Made by a program: the position numbers and the translations under genes
Part shown: positions 1 through 9,300 of the stretch, piece after piece
How positions within the stretch are numbered: the stretch's first letter is position 1
How the letters are laid out: every line of letters begins with the position of its first letter
Origin: Muribaculum sp.
GTDB taxonomy: Bacteria > Bacteroidota > Bacteroidia > Bacteroidales > Muribaculaceae
DNA length: 36,491 bases
Direction of reading: 5' to 3'
Assembly: GCA_023667055.1 (NCBI GenBank)
Contig: JAMPAV010000017.1
Coordinates: 1 to 36,491, forward strand
Notes under the pieces: model-generated
The model's database searches: none
Seen by the model: only the letters and a program-made list of their open reading frames with translations
What the model was told of the DNA's origin: nothing

Positions 1-50
1 GGGCAAATGTTAAAGCAAAGTCCGCTTTGGCCACATAAAAATGTCATGTG

Positions 51-245
51 CTATGGCTTTCTACAATATTCTCTATAGGTCCCTATCGTGACCCCGACGA
101 GCGTAGCACCTCCAAGATCGTCCTTATCAGTGACTATTCCCTTGGTCTTTGCCTGTTCAAACAGTTCGCTGTTGTTCTTACGGTCGTCTTTGATTCCCGT
201 TTCAAAATAAATCAGGAACGGGATGATTCCTTCTAAATTTGCCAT
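51..245 (-). pseudogene. Decayed 5' fragment of a GH108-type muramidase
   Basis: The 64 codons begin MANLEGIIPFLIYFETG and contain KDDLGGATLVGVTIGTYREY. This matches the start of glycoside hydrolase family 108 lysozyme-like proteins, whose N-terminus carries E-G-G followed by D-P-D-D-P-G-G-A-T-N-x-G-I-T-x-x-T-Y. Those proteins are usually about 160-200 residues, so a stop after 64 is too early. The usual E-G-G near residue 15 reads E-T-G here. Downstream on the minus strand a different frame reads HDIFMWPKRTLL and then stops, which suggests a frameshift or deletion remnant. The window begins 50 bases beyond, so the rest cannot be seen. Phage- or secretion-linked peptidoglycan cleavage is known for the family; no activity is expected from this piece. 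Confidence 0.5.
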
Positions 246-310
246 ATCAATGTGAATTATCTTGCAAAATTACATAGGCATTATATCGGAAGCCCCTTTT
301 CCATATAAGA

Positions 311-362
311 CCCGGCTCAAAAAATGGCAGTTGCTGAGGTAGCAGCCATTTTTTGAGTCGGG
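311..362. terminator. Long hairpin terminator downstream of the fimbrillin gene
   Basis: An 18-bp stem (311-328 with 345-362, one G-T pair) contains a run of A on one arm and a run of T on the other. A further short stem (TGCT/AGCA) lies inside the loop. It sits 30 bases beyond the fimbrillin stop codon and can act as an intrinsic terminator in either direction. Confidence 0.7.
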
Positions 363-392
363 GCATCACTTTCAAATGGTGGTCGAAACAGG

Positions 393-1520
393 TCAGTTTT
401 GAGTGACTTCTACATCATCATAATCATCTACAGTAACACTGAAAGAAATTGGAGTTGCATTCCAAGAGATATTATAGGTATAGCTCTGGCCTTCTTTCCA
501 ATCAATATCAATCGGAATAAATTTCTCGTACTCCTTGCTTTCTTCCGGAGCGTAGGTAGTTGTGATTCTCACTTTAACTTTAATATATGCACCAGTTTCG
601 GCATTTTCGGACTTTTTAGCTTCCACTTTTTGCGGAATCAAATACATCGTATTTGAAATTTCATCGTTCCCGTTTCCGCTGTTATATTTAGGTGAACTTA
701 TGTTGACTACTTTTCCTTTGCAAGACTCGTCAGGAGCATCCAGAATTGTATTTATCTCCCTTATAGAGTATGAGCAGTCAGATTCTTCCTTGGCAATAGT
801 CCAAACACCTTTCGAGAGATTTGCATTACGATAGAAATCTGATGCACCAGCATCGGTGGACAATTCCGGAAATGTATAGGAACCTTTACCTTTAACGCCT
901 CCCAACTCTATTGAGACAATCTCAATCTCTTTATACAGAGGGTGATTGTTTTGTGCTGTGAAGCAAATTTGGCTGAGAGCATGACGGAAATTTAGACTTA
1001 CATTGCCACCGAAGGAACTCTTTTTCACATCCTTTGCAACGGCATACATAAGATCCGTCTGTTTGTGAGTATCAGCCTCAACTTCAAAGTTCTCAAACGA
1101 AGCCACTGAACCGGAGAGATTGAAACTGCTTGCCGAAGACGAGGATTTGTTTCCTTCTGTTCCATCTATATAGGCATAAAAAGTCAAACCTTTCCAGTTG
1201 TCAGATTTATTTGTCGGCCAATACCTTTGGTTGTCCGTGGTCCATGTGTTGCCGTCGTCATTACTGCTGACGCGTTCAGGCAAGCCACCGAAATAGTTTG
1301 ACTCTCCATCCAGAGCCATAACTTTAAAATTGCTCGGACGGTAGGATTTGCTATAGGAACTGGCTGAGCGGGTTGGGTTGGACGTTTGAACACGGAATCC
1401 AATCACGTTTTTGTCAGTTGTGGATGTGGCGAATTCTTCAAGTTCGTCGTTTGCTGTGCAGGCGGAAAATGCAATTGCAAGCATGATTGTCGCGCCCATT
1501 CCGATTGATTTGAGTTCCAT
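393..1520 (-). CDS. Fimbrillin-family (Mfa-like) lipoprotein
   Basis: The 375-residue protein begins with a lipoprotein signal peptide ending AIAFSAC (lipid-accepting Cys21). Soon after come NPTRSAS, PSNFKVMALDG and QRYWPTNKSDNWKGLTFYAY, the pattern of the fimbrillin/Mfa-like family (Mfa_like_1). In that family an N-terminal beta domain is followed by a C-terminal domain ending in a short strand; here the end reads PISFSVTVDDYDDVEVTQN. Members are exported as lipoproteins and some assemble into surface fimbriae after protease processing, while others are capsule- or surface-layer-associated. No anchor, usher-like or tip fimbrillin genes are next to it, so it appears to be an orphan. A well-formed Bacteroidetes promoter lies 58 bases upstream and a long hairpin lies downstream, so it is probably a single-gene transcript. 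The fimbrial role is inferred from the family only. Confidence 0.72.
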   Translation of the reverse strand: MELKSIGMGATIMLAIAFSACTANDELEEFATSTTDKNVIGFRVQTSNPTRSASSYSKSYRPSNFKVMALDGESNYFGGLPERVSSNDDGNTWTTDNQRYWPTNKSDNWKGLTFYAYIDGTEGNKSSSSASSFNLSGSVASFENFEVEADTHKQTDLMYAVAKDVKKSSFGGNVSLNFRHALSQICFTAQNNHPLYKEIEIVSIELGGVKGKGSYTFPELSTDAGASDFYRNANLSKGVWTIAKEESDCSYSIREINTILDAPDESCKGKVVNISSPKYNSGNGNDEISNTMYLIPQKVEAKKSENAETGAYIKVKVRITTTYAPEESKEYEKFIPIDIDWKEGQSYTYNISWNATPISFSVTVDDYDDVEVTQN

Positions 1521-1577
1521 TTGCAGAATGCTTTAAAGGTTATTGTTTTGAGTGGCTCTCGTTCTTTTTTTCGAGTG

Positions 1578-1609
1578 CAAAATTATCATTTTGCCACAGA
1601 GTATGCAAA
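1578..1609 (-). promoter_or_regulatory. Bacteroidetes-type promoter for the fimbrillin gene
   Basis: On the minus strand a TTTG element (1606-1609) is followed by 20 bases and TAATTTTG (1578-1585). This matches the known Bacteroidetes sigma-ABfr consensus TTTG-N19/20-TAnnTTTG. The predicted transcript would start near 1571, leaving a leader of about 50 bases. Confidence 0.65.
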
Positions 1610-1763
1610 TTGTATCATGGTATTTAATCAATTGTTCATAGTATTGTAGCAAAATACCAAAAATAGAAATATTTTTGCAATAAATTTAGTTGAAACAAGT
1701 ATATGAGAGGCCACCAAACCCTCAATGGGACTGGATTGTTGAAATAACAAAACTATATCGCCT

Positions 1764-2489
1764 ATGGATTCCACCTCAAATACGCCCGAAGGCACTACAA
1801 CAATAAAAAAACAGCATACCTTAGCGAATGTAGCTACTGTCACAATGCAGTTTGTGGTCATAGCTATGTCGGCATTGCTGATAATATTTATTTCATACGA
1901 CACCTTCCAGGGTCAGAATTTCATGGAAAACCATCTCTACATGAAATATCAGTTCTGGATGTGTCTTGCTTTCATAGCAGACTATTTTGTGGAAATGGCT
2001 TTTGCTGAGAACAAATGGCGGTACGCATGGCGCCGTCTGCCGTTTTTGCTCATATCCATTCCTTATCTCAATATTCTACCGATCCTGCATCTTCAGGCAG
2101 CTGCAGAGCATTTCTATCTTCTCAGATATATTCCGCTGACTCGCGCCGCGCTTGCAATATCCATTATATTCGGATATTTCTCAAAAAACGCGGTCACAAG
2201 TTTCTTCATGTCGTATATTGTGATTCTGCTAATGGTGGTTTATTTTGGATCGCTGATATTCTTCCAGTATGAGAATGGCGTGAACAAGCAGGTCACAGAC
2301 TACTGGATGGCACTCTGGTGGGCCGCGATGAATGTGACCACCGTCGGCTGCTATATAAATCCAATGACCGTAGAAGGGCGTATAGTGGCAATTATCCTTC
2401 CTATTACAGGCACCATCATCTTTCCGCTCTTCACTGTCTATCTCACAGACTTTGTCAAGCGCCACTCCCGGTCTGACATCAAACAATAA
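1764..2489 (+). CDS. Potassium-channel-like integral membrane protein
   Basis: The 241-residue protein has about six hydrophobic segments (near residues 27-47, 62-80, 91-107, 125-142, 148-170 and 203-228). A re-entrant pore loop reads WWAAMNVTTVGCYINPMT before the last helix. This is the layout of the six-helix cation-channel superfamily: the pore helix and the TTVG filter sit between helices five and six. The filter reads TVGC where most potassium channels have TVGYG, so selectivity cannot be assumed. RYAWRRLP between helices two and three is a basic patch, but no regular S4 array of arginines is visible, and no RCK or cyclic-nucleotide domain follows. A possible -7 box TATTTTTG lies at 1670-1677 without a good -33. 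It appears monocistronic. Function is by family: ion conduction in the inner membrane. Confidence 0.7.
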   Translation: MDSTSNTPEGTTTIKKQHTLANVATVTMQFVVIAMSALLIIFISYDTFQGQNFMENHLYMKYQFWMCLAFIADYFVEMAFAENKWRYAWRRLPFLLISIPYLNILPILHLQAAAEHFYLLRYIPLTRAALAISIIFGYFSKNAVTSFFMSYIVILLMVVYFGSLIFFQYENGVNKQVTDYWMALWWAAMNVTTVGCYINPMTVEGRIVAIILPITGTIIFPLFTVYLTDFVKRHSRSDIKQ

Positions 2490-2511
2490 AGACTAATATG
2501 GCTTGAATTAG

Positions 2512-2580
2512 CTTGGTATGGAATCTTCGGCTTTAGCCAAAGGGAAGTCAGGCGGCTGAAGCCGCCTGTTCCATGCCAAG
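2512..2580. repeat. Compound inverted repeat downstream of two convergent genes
   Basis: A 12-bp outer arm CTTGGTATGGAA (2512-2523) pairs with TTCCATGCCAAG (2569-2580), with one G-T pair. Between them lie two further hairpins: GGCT/AGCC around 2529-2538 and GGCGGC-TGAA-GCCGCC at 2551-2566. Together they would fold as a three-way junction. It fills the gap between the channel gene and the converging pectinase gene. It may be a bidirectional terminator or a copy of a dispersed palindromic repeat; the window does not show a second copy. Confidence 0.6.
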
Positions 2581-4767
2581 TCAATAAGCAAGATAGGGCC
2601 AGAGAGAGCGGATGCGCTCTTCAGGATTCCATTTGCCTCCAAAGGTCCAGGAGGCTGTGACGGTGTGGTATTCCGGATTGCCGGGGGCATCGCGTAGATT
2701 ATCTGCAAGCCATCCGGCGTGGCCACCCTCCCGGATGCAGCCATTATAATAGACCCTGTGTCCCCACGGACATGGATCTATTTGCTTTCCCTTCGCAAGC
2801 TGAGGTTCCTTGCGATAGGCATGGTCGATATCGGCATCCGCAATGTTTTTCGACATTACGCAGTTAAGGATGTAGAACTGCGAGTCATGGTGGTATCGGC
2901 CAAGCGGTGTGGATTTAAGGGCATCGAATTCCGAATCTTTGACCACAAACTTATTGTTGCGGTCGCCCCTGCCGTCATGCCATAGAATGGCACGGGTATC
3001 ACCGAGGAATTTGCAGCGGGTGGCATAGCAGGTACCTCTGGGACAAATGAAATCCACGCCCGGGCAACGGATGAAGAGATCGGAGTGATAATACATTCCG
3101 CCTAATCCATCGTCGCCTTTGCCCCAAAGCGACAGGGCATCGTTGCCATCAGAAATGATATTACTGTTGAGAATTATGGTGCGGGTGGCTCGCCCAAAGA
3201 CCGAGAATTGGTGTGTAGTGGTGTTAGTGACAGTCGTTCCGTAGTTGTTGATCACTGTCAGTCCACTTATCACGCAGTCGTCTGCATTCTCAGTGAGGGA
3301 GATTATCCCCGAAGGCACTTTTCCACCCTTGTATTCACTTAGCATCATTTTGCCTTGTGCCTCGGCACCCACGATAATGCAGCTGTCGCGGTTTTCCCCC
3401 ACCAAGACAATGTTCGGGCGGTCGATGATCACTTTCTGGTTGTATAGGCCATTTTTTATCAGGATTTTAAATGGACCAGAGCCATCTTCCGGAGCTTTCT
3501 CAATGGCAGACTGGATGCTTTCGCCCCTTCTGACTACAGCATCATAGCGACTCTCATCGATTTTGGGGATCACTCCGAGAGTTAGAGTGCCGTTTTCATT
3601 GGCTCCTTTTGATTTGAGATTTATGTCCACTTTGTTTTTGGGGTCATGCTTATCGGCCCAGTCGTCGTACAATTCATATAGGTCAGCGGGACGAGTCCCA
3701 TACCAGGCATACCCGTTGCGACGCTCTCTGCCTATGTCTTCAAGCCTACGACGTGGTATCCCGTCACGGTCACAGACATACGGTATGCAATTTTCAAGGT
3801 CATAAAACCTTGCCCAAATTGGCCCCTTGCTGTCTGAATCCTCGATTAACTCTGCCTCCCAACTGCCGTTCTTCATCACTCTGCGGTAGGTAAGACCGGT
3901 AAGTTTATATTTGTTAAACCAAGCCATGGCGGCTTGTACTGCTTCCTTTACTTTCTTGTTTGGATTGGGTATCTCCATTAGCATTCGGACTATGGAGGCA
4001 CTTTCCTGAGTGCAGAAAGATGGAAGTTCGTATGCTCTGGCGTATGCCGGTTCGAGGGTTATGTGGTCATGCTGCTGGCACCAAACCGTTGGTTTGCCAT
4101 CGACCATAATCTGAGTGGCAATGATACATTCTACACCCTTGTCGAAAGCCTTTCTCATTCGTTTCTTCTGCGAGGCATTGCAGAGGTCGGAGTCGTAGGG
4201 GGCAGTTTCGTTGGCTATATCACGAAGCAGAGTCATGGTGTTGACCATGGCGTCATCATTGTATGTGATATGGGGTTGGTAGTCGCGCATTTCGGGCCAG
4301 AACTGCGGCCAACCGCCGTTGTCATACTGGCCGGAAAGCAGATATTCCACACCCCGTCGGAAGGCATCGCGGTATTTTGCATCGCCGGTAGCCTTGTATA
4401 GACGGGCGATATAAGTCAACTGAAGGTTTGTCGCATCGTTGTCAGTGGTAGAATCATCGCGACGGTCCTTGTCGGCTAGAACCTTTGCTTTCTGCTCGTC
4501 GGTCATTGGGGTGACCATATCGATGTTTTTAGGCCAGCCTCCGGTGTTGCGTTGCCACAGTAGCACCTGGTCGCCAATGCGGCGCGCCTCGCCGGAAGCG
4601 AAGAACTCCGGGTTGTCTTCGCGGAGCATCTGCTTTGCGTATCGGCTGCCAGATTTGGTAGCAGGTTTTTCGGCGGTTGGTTTATCGGTATGGTTCTGTT
4701 GATTTGGATTCTGGGCATTCAGGTTAAAAGTCAGAACCAAAAGCATAAGAAATTTGAAGGTTTTCAT
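2581..4767 (-). CDS. Secreted pectate lyase (PL10) fused to pectinesterase (CE8)
   Basis: The chosen ATG at 4767 gives 728 residues and starts directly at the signal peptide MKTFKFLMLLVLTFNLNAQ; the longer TTG form adds only five residues. Residues about 40-380 are a family 10 pectate lyase: NTGGWPKN, TDNDATNLQLTYIARLY, QYDNGGWPQFWP and HITYNDDAMVNTM are the alpha/alpha-barrel motifs. After a linker (about 380-410), residues 410-728 form the right-handed beta-helix of a CE8 pectin methylesterase, with the GVDFI catalytic aspartate region and a family-like LGRYHHDSQFY segment where the usual motif is GRPW. The fusion would remove methyl esters from homogalacturonan and cleave the exposed backbone, in the periplasm or at the cell surface. 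Its pectin role fits the rhamnogalacturonan-lyase-like gene 1.5 kb away. No SusC/SusD pair is near, so it is not in a standard polysaccharide utilisation locus here. Confidence 0.85.
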   Translation of the reverse strand: MKTFKFLMLLVLTFNLNAQNPNQQNHTDKPTAEKPATKSGSRYAKQMLREDNPEFFASGEARRIGDQVLLWQRNTGGWPKNIDMVTPMTDEQKAKVLADKDRRDDSTTDNDATNLQLTYIARLYKATGDAKYRDAFRRGVEYLLSGQYDNGGWPQFWPEMRDYQPHITYNDDAMVNTMTLLRDIANETAPYDSDLCNASQKKRMRKAFDKGVECIIATQIMVDGKPTVWCQQHDHITLEPAYARAYELPSFCTQESASIVRMLMEIPNPNKKVKEAVQAAMAWFNKYKLTGLTYRRVMKNGSWEAELIEDSDSKGPIWARFYDLENCIPYVCDRDGIPRRRLEDIGRERRNGYAWYGTRPADLYELYDDWADKHDPKNKVDINLKSKGANENGTLTLGVIPKIDESRYDAVVRRGESIQSAIEKAPEDGSGPFKILIKNGLYNQKVIIDRPNIVLVGENRDSCIIVGAEAQGKMMLSEYKGGKVPSGIISLTENADDCVISGLTVINNYGTTVTNTTTHQFSVFGRATRTIILNSNIISDGNDALSLWGKGDDGLGGMYYHSDLFIRCPGVDFICPRGTCYATRCKFLGDTRAILWHDGRGDRNNKFVVKDSEFDALKSTPLGRYHHDSQFYILNCVMSKNIADADIDHAYRKEPQLAKGKQIDPCPWGHRVYYNGCIREGGHAGWLADNLRDAPGNPEYHTVTASWTFGGKWNPEERIRSLWPYLAY

Positions 4768-4920
4768 GATGATAAATCCCAATATGAATTTTTTGAATTC
4801 CGAGTCGTAATCCCTTATTGTAAGATAACCGGTCTGAAAAAAGAAGGGAATGGGGTCGGAATAGTCAAATTCTTGTTTTCGCTCAAGGATTTTTGCGTTG
4901 GGCCTTAAGCTTTGAATGAA

Positions 4921-6198
4921 TCAGGCGAGGGCTTGGTCGAGGTCGGCGATGATGTCGGCCACGTCTTCGATGCCTACGGAGAGGCGCACGAGGTCGGGTG
5001 CCACTCCGGCTTCGCGAAGTTGCTCGTCGCTGAGCTGGCGGTGGGTGTGGCTTGCCGGATGAAGCACACAGGTGCGGGCATCCGCCACATGAGTCACTAT
5101 GGCGATGAATTTAAGTTTGTCCATAAACTCGATAGCCTCGTCGCGTGTGCCTTTCAGTCCGAATGAGATTACTCCGCATGTGCCGTTGGGCATCTGCTTC
5201 TTGGCAAGTTCATAATACTTGTTGCTCTCCAATCCGGCATAATTCACCCAACCAACTTTCGGATGCCTCTCAAGCCACTGAGCCACCTTCAGTGCATTCT
5301 CGCAGTGGCGCGGCATACGGAGATGCAGAGTCTCCAGCCCGATATTGAGCAGGAATGAATTGTGGGGTGAAGGTATAGAGCCGAGGTCGCGCATCAGTTG
5401 GGCGGTAGCCTTGGTGATGAAGGCTCCCTTGCCGAAAGCCTTTGTATAGGTGAGTCCATGATATGATTCATCCGGAGTGGTGAGTCCCGGGAATTTCTCC
5501 GCATGGGCCTCCCAGTCGAAATTGCCACTATCCACTATGGCTCCTCCCACACTGGTGGCGTGTCCGTCCATATATTTTGTTGTGGAATGTGTTACTATGT
5601 CGGCACCCCACTCAAACGGACGGCAGTTGATGGGTGTCGGGAAAGTGTTATCAACAATCAAAGGTATGCCATGGGCGTGTGCCACCTTGGCAAACTTCTC
5701 GATGTCGAGTATGTCGTTGCTTGGGTTGGAGATGGTTTCCCCGAAAATAAGTTTGGTGTTCTCCTTGATGGCAGCGGCGATTTCCTCTTCTGAAGATTCG
5801 GGGCCGATGAAAGTACAGTCAATGCCCATCTTCTTCATTGTCACAGCAAAAAGATTGAAAGTGCCACCATAGATTGCTGATGAGCAGACGAAATGGTCAC
5901 CGCTTTCGCAAAGGTTGAAGACGGCATAGAAATTCGCGGCCTGACCGGATGAGGTCAATATTGCGGCAACTCCGCCTTCGAGTTCGGCGATTTTCGCCGC
6001 CACAGCATCATTAGTTGGGTTGGCCAGACGGGTATAGAAATAGCCGTTTTCCTCAAGGTCGAAAAGACGGGACATCTGTTCGGAAGTGGAGTATTTCCAA
6101 GTAGTGCTCTGATATATTGGCAATACCCTTGCCTCGCCGTTTCCTGGTTTCCATCCGCCTTGCACGCATACAGTGCCTTTATTTAGTTCTTTTTCCAT
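4921..6198 (-). CDS. metY: O-acetylhomoserine sulfhydrylase (PLP enzyme)
   Basis: The 425-residue protein belongs to the Cys/Met-metabolism PLP-dependent family. It opens with TVCVQGGWKPGNGEARVLPI, has the substrate loop YFYTRLANPTNDAVAAKIAELEGG, and carries the PLP lysine in HSTTKYMDGHATSVGGAI. The length and the THVADARTCVLHPASHTHRQ segment point to the MetY branch (O-acetylhomoserine aminocarboxypropyltransferase) rather than the shorter cystathionine gamma-synthase. It makes homocysteine from O-acetylhomoserine and sulfide in the cytoplasm. It lies between two pectin enzymes but shares no obvious function with them. It is transcribed divergently from the 6304 gene, with a -7 box only 20 bases upstream of its ATG and so a very short leader. 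No SAM riboswitch was seen in that leader. Confidence is high for the family and good for MetY. Confidence 0.9.
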   Translation of the reverse strand: MEKELNKGTVCVQGGWKPGNGEARVLPIYQSTTWKYSTSEQMSRLFDLEENGYFYTRLANPTNDAVAAKIAELEGGVAAILTSSGQAANFYAVFNLCESGDHFVCSSAIYGGTFNLFAVTMKKMGIDCTFIGPESSEEEIAAAIKENTKLIFGETISNPSNDILDIEKFAKVAHAHGIPLIVDNTFPTPINCRPFEWGADIVTHSTTKYMDGHATSVGGAIVDSGNFDWEAHAEKFPGLTTPDESYHGLTYTKAFGKGAFITKATAQLMRDLGSIPSPHNSFLLNIGLETLHLRMPRHCENALKVAQWLERHPKVGWVNYAGLESNKYYELAKKQMPNGTCGVISFGLKGTRDEAIEFMDKLKFIAIVTHVADARTCVLHPASHTHRQLSDEQLREAGVAPDLVRLSVGIEDVADIIADLDQALA

Positions 6199-6217
6199 GA
6201 TTTTTCTTATTTTCTTG

Positions 6218-6225
6218 CAAAGTTA
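6218..6225 (-). promoter_or_regulatory. -7 promoter box for metY
   Basis: Read on the minus strand, TAACTTTG matches the Bacteroidetes -7 consensus TAnnTTTG. It stands 20 bases before the metY ATG, so the leader would be only about 14 bases. No convincing -33 TTTG is present at the right distance. Confidence 0.5.
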
Positions 6226-6268
6226 GCAAATCGTAGCCAAATATTCCGTTTTTTATTGAATTTTTTTG

Positions 6269-6276
6269 TACTTTTG
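6269..6276 (+). promoter_or_regulatory. -7 promoter box that fixes the start of the 6304 gene
   Basis: TACTTTTG matches TAnnTTTG and predicts a transcript start near 6283. The open frame extends up to 6256, but those codons lie upstream of or within the promoter. This supports the ATG at 6304, which also starts exactly at a signal peptide. Confidence 0.55.
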
Positions 6277-6303
6277 CATTCGCTAACCGAAAAATATCCA
6301 GAT

Positions 6304-9300
6304 ATGAAACGACACTTAGGATCTCTACCTATTCTCGTATTGCTTGCATTTGCTTTAAATCCCAATGCATCTTCTGCTGCCTTCACTCGGCAACAGACAA
6401 CAGACAACAGACAACAGACAACTCCCAACTCTCACCCTTCCGGACTTAACGACAAGGAATTCAGCAAATATTGGATTGTGGAGTCGGAAGGCCCATGCAC
6501 GATGACTTTCCGGGGCGACACGGCTGAGTTTGTGGCACCGAAAGGACTCAGTGTATGGCGCAAGGACAAAATGTCAGGCCGAACCACAATAGAATATGAC
6601 GCGCAAGTGGTCACTGAAAAACCTGACGACCGTCTTTCCGACCTCAACTGCTTCTGGATGGCAACAGATCCCAATGCCAAGGATCCATTCGTCAACCTCA
6701 ACAAACGAGGCGGGAAATTCCTCAACTCCTATACTCTGCGCTTGTATTACCTCGGCTACGGCGGTAATCACAATTCCACCACCCGATTCCGACGCTACAA
6801 TGGCGATGCAAGGGGTGTCGATAATCCCGATTTTCGTCCGGCTATCATAACCGAATTCACAGATGCCGACAATCTCCTGAAACCCGGCAAATGGTACCAC
6901 ATCAAGATAACCTCCGACGGACTGCGCACGCAATACTTCATCGATGGCAAGCGGCTCGTAGATTTCCGCGACCCCGAGCCTCTCACCGAAGGGTGGTTTG
7001 CCTTCCGCTCAACGCTGAGCCGCACAAGACTCACTAATTTCTCATATTCATGCGAACCGCTTCAGGAGACAAACGTACCTCTCTCATGGGTGGGAGATGC
7101 ACCAAAATCGGATGTTCCGGTCACATTCGGTGTCCCCTTTGATGCAGGTGCTGTGAAAAAGAACACCACCCTCACGCTTGCTTCCTCAGATGCCGATTTC
7201 TCCACAGAGTCTTGGCCCCTTGCTTTCTGGCCGGATGGCACAGTGAAATGGGCAGCTGTTTCAGGAACAATACCGGCTGGTTCCGATGGCCTTGTGGTAA
7301 AAATAGGAGATTCAAAAGTCAAAAAAGGCAAAAGTAAAGTAATAAAGGAGTCGCTTGTTAAGGAAATGGAAGGTCAAATAGTGGCGAAAGCGGGCGACTC
7401 ATACATATATATCCCAAAAGTTTTAAGTCCGGATGCCAAGGTTTCCAATATCATTGACTCTATTGTCACCGATGGTGTCAAAACCGCCGGTGCCGCACGT
7501 CTTGTTGCTTCTGTCAAGGATTCCCCCTACGGTGGTTCCGTAAAGGCCACCGATATGACAAGCCGCCTGCTTTCATCTGAAATAGAACGCAACGGAGCCG
7601 AACGTGCAGTCATAAAGCTGACAGGCGTGCATGGTTCAGTCGATGGCTGCGAATTGTTGCCATGGACAGTTCGTTTGAGTGTGTTTGGTAGCAGTCCAGA
7701 TATCAAACTTACCCATTCCTTTATTTTCGATGGCGATCAGGACAAGGATTTCATATCCTCTCTCGGCCTTGCCTTCGATGTGCCTATGCGTGAGCGCACC
7801 TACAACCGGCATGTGGCATTTGCCACAGCAGATGGGGGTGTGTGGAGCGAACCGGTACAGCCTCTTGTCGGTCGCCGGTTTCTCGCAAATCCCGCCACCG
7901 GCAAACCATTTCCATCCGTTCAGGAAATGCAGATGCGCGGAGAAAAGGTAGCCGACTATTCCGAATTCAACGAGGCGAGCCGACAGTTGATTGATGACTG
8001 GGCTGAATGGGATGGCTTCCGTCTAAGCCAGAACGGACCCGACGGCTACACTATCCGCAAGAAGGCTACCGCCGATTCTCCTTGGATTGGCACATTTGGC
8101 GGTCACAGGGCTTCCGGCTGCGTGTATGCCGGAGATGTCACGGGAGGACTTGCAGTGGCGATGAAGGATTTCTGGCAGTCGTGTCCGTCAGGTCTTGAAG
8201 TGTCTGGTGCACGTTCAGATACCGCAACTATATATGCATGGCTCTGGAATCCGGATGCCGAACCCATGGATCTTCGCCACTACGACGAACGCGCGCATGG
8301 TCTCAACGCAAGTTATGAGGACGTGCAGGAGGGAATGAGTACGCCATACGGTGTGGCCCGCACATCGTCGCTCACTATACGCCCCGATCTCGGATACCGA
8401 GGTAAGGAAAGTTTCTCCACGATAGCCGCTGCCGTGGGGCTTGAGAATATACTGCTTCCTACCCCTGACTATCTTCGCAGGCACAAGGCATTCGGTATCT
8501 GGGGACTTCCTGACCGCTCGACACAGGCACGGGCCGAAGTAGAGGATCGTCTTGACCAATACACTGATTTCTATAAAAAGGCAATTGAAGAAAACCGGTG
8601 GTATGGCTTCTGGCATTATGGCGACATGATGCATGCCTACGACCCGGTTCGCCATTGCTGGCGCTACGATGTGGGCGGTTTTGCATGGGACAACACCGAA
8701 CTCGGAAGCAATCTTTGGCTCTGGTATCAGTTCTTGCGCACAGCCGACCCGGATCTTTGGCGCATGGCTACCGCAATGACGCGCCATGCCTCGGAGGTAG
8801 ATGTATATCACATAGGGCCAAACGCCGGACTTGGCAGCCGCCACAATGTGAGCCACTGGGGATGCGGGGCCAAGGAGGCACGTATAAGTCAAGCCGGGTT
8901 CAACCGCATCATGTATTATCTCACAGCCGACGAGCGTCTCGGCGACCTTATGAGCGACGTGACTGACTCTGACCATAAACTTTATACTCTCGACCCGATG
9001 CGTCTTGCCGAGCCGCGTGAGCAATATCCATGTACCGCTCCGGCGCGCCTGCGCTTCGGTCCCGACTGGCTTGCATACGCCGGCAACTGGATGACGGAAT
9101 GGGAGCGAACGGAAAATACCACTTATCGCGATAAGATTCTTGCCGGGATGAAGAGTATCTGTGCTCTGCCAAGCCGTCTTTTCACCGGTCCTCTTGCCCT
9201 CGGATATGACCCGGCCACCGGCATCATAACGTCAGAATGTGATCCGACGCTTCAGACCACCAATCATCTGATGACAATTATGGGTGGATTTGAGTTGATG

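Noticed and set aside
6199..6300. SAM riboswitch or other aptamer before metY
   Set aside because: The -7 box is 20 bases from the ATG, leaving no room for a riboswitch in the leader.
7305..7350. Degenerate AAAGTCA-like repeat in the lyase gene
   Set aside because: A low-complexity lysine-rich linker is visible, but the period is not clean enough to call a repeat.
8215..9024. Long antisense open frame (269 codons) inside the lyase gene
   Set aside because: It lies opposite strong lyase coding sequence, shows no family motif and follows from G/C-rich codon bias.
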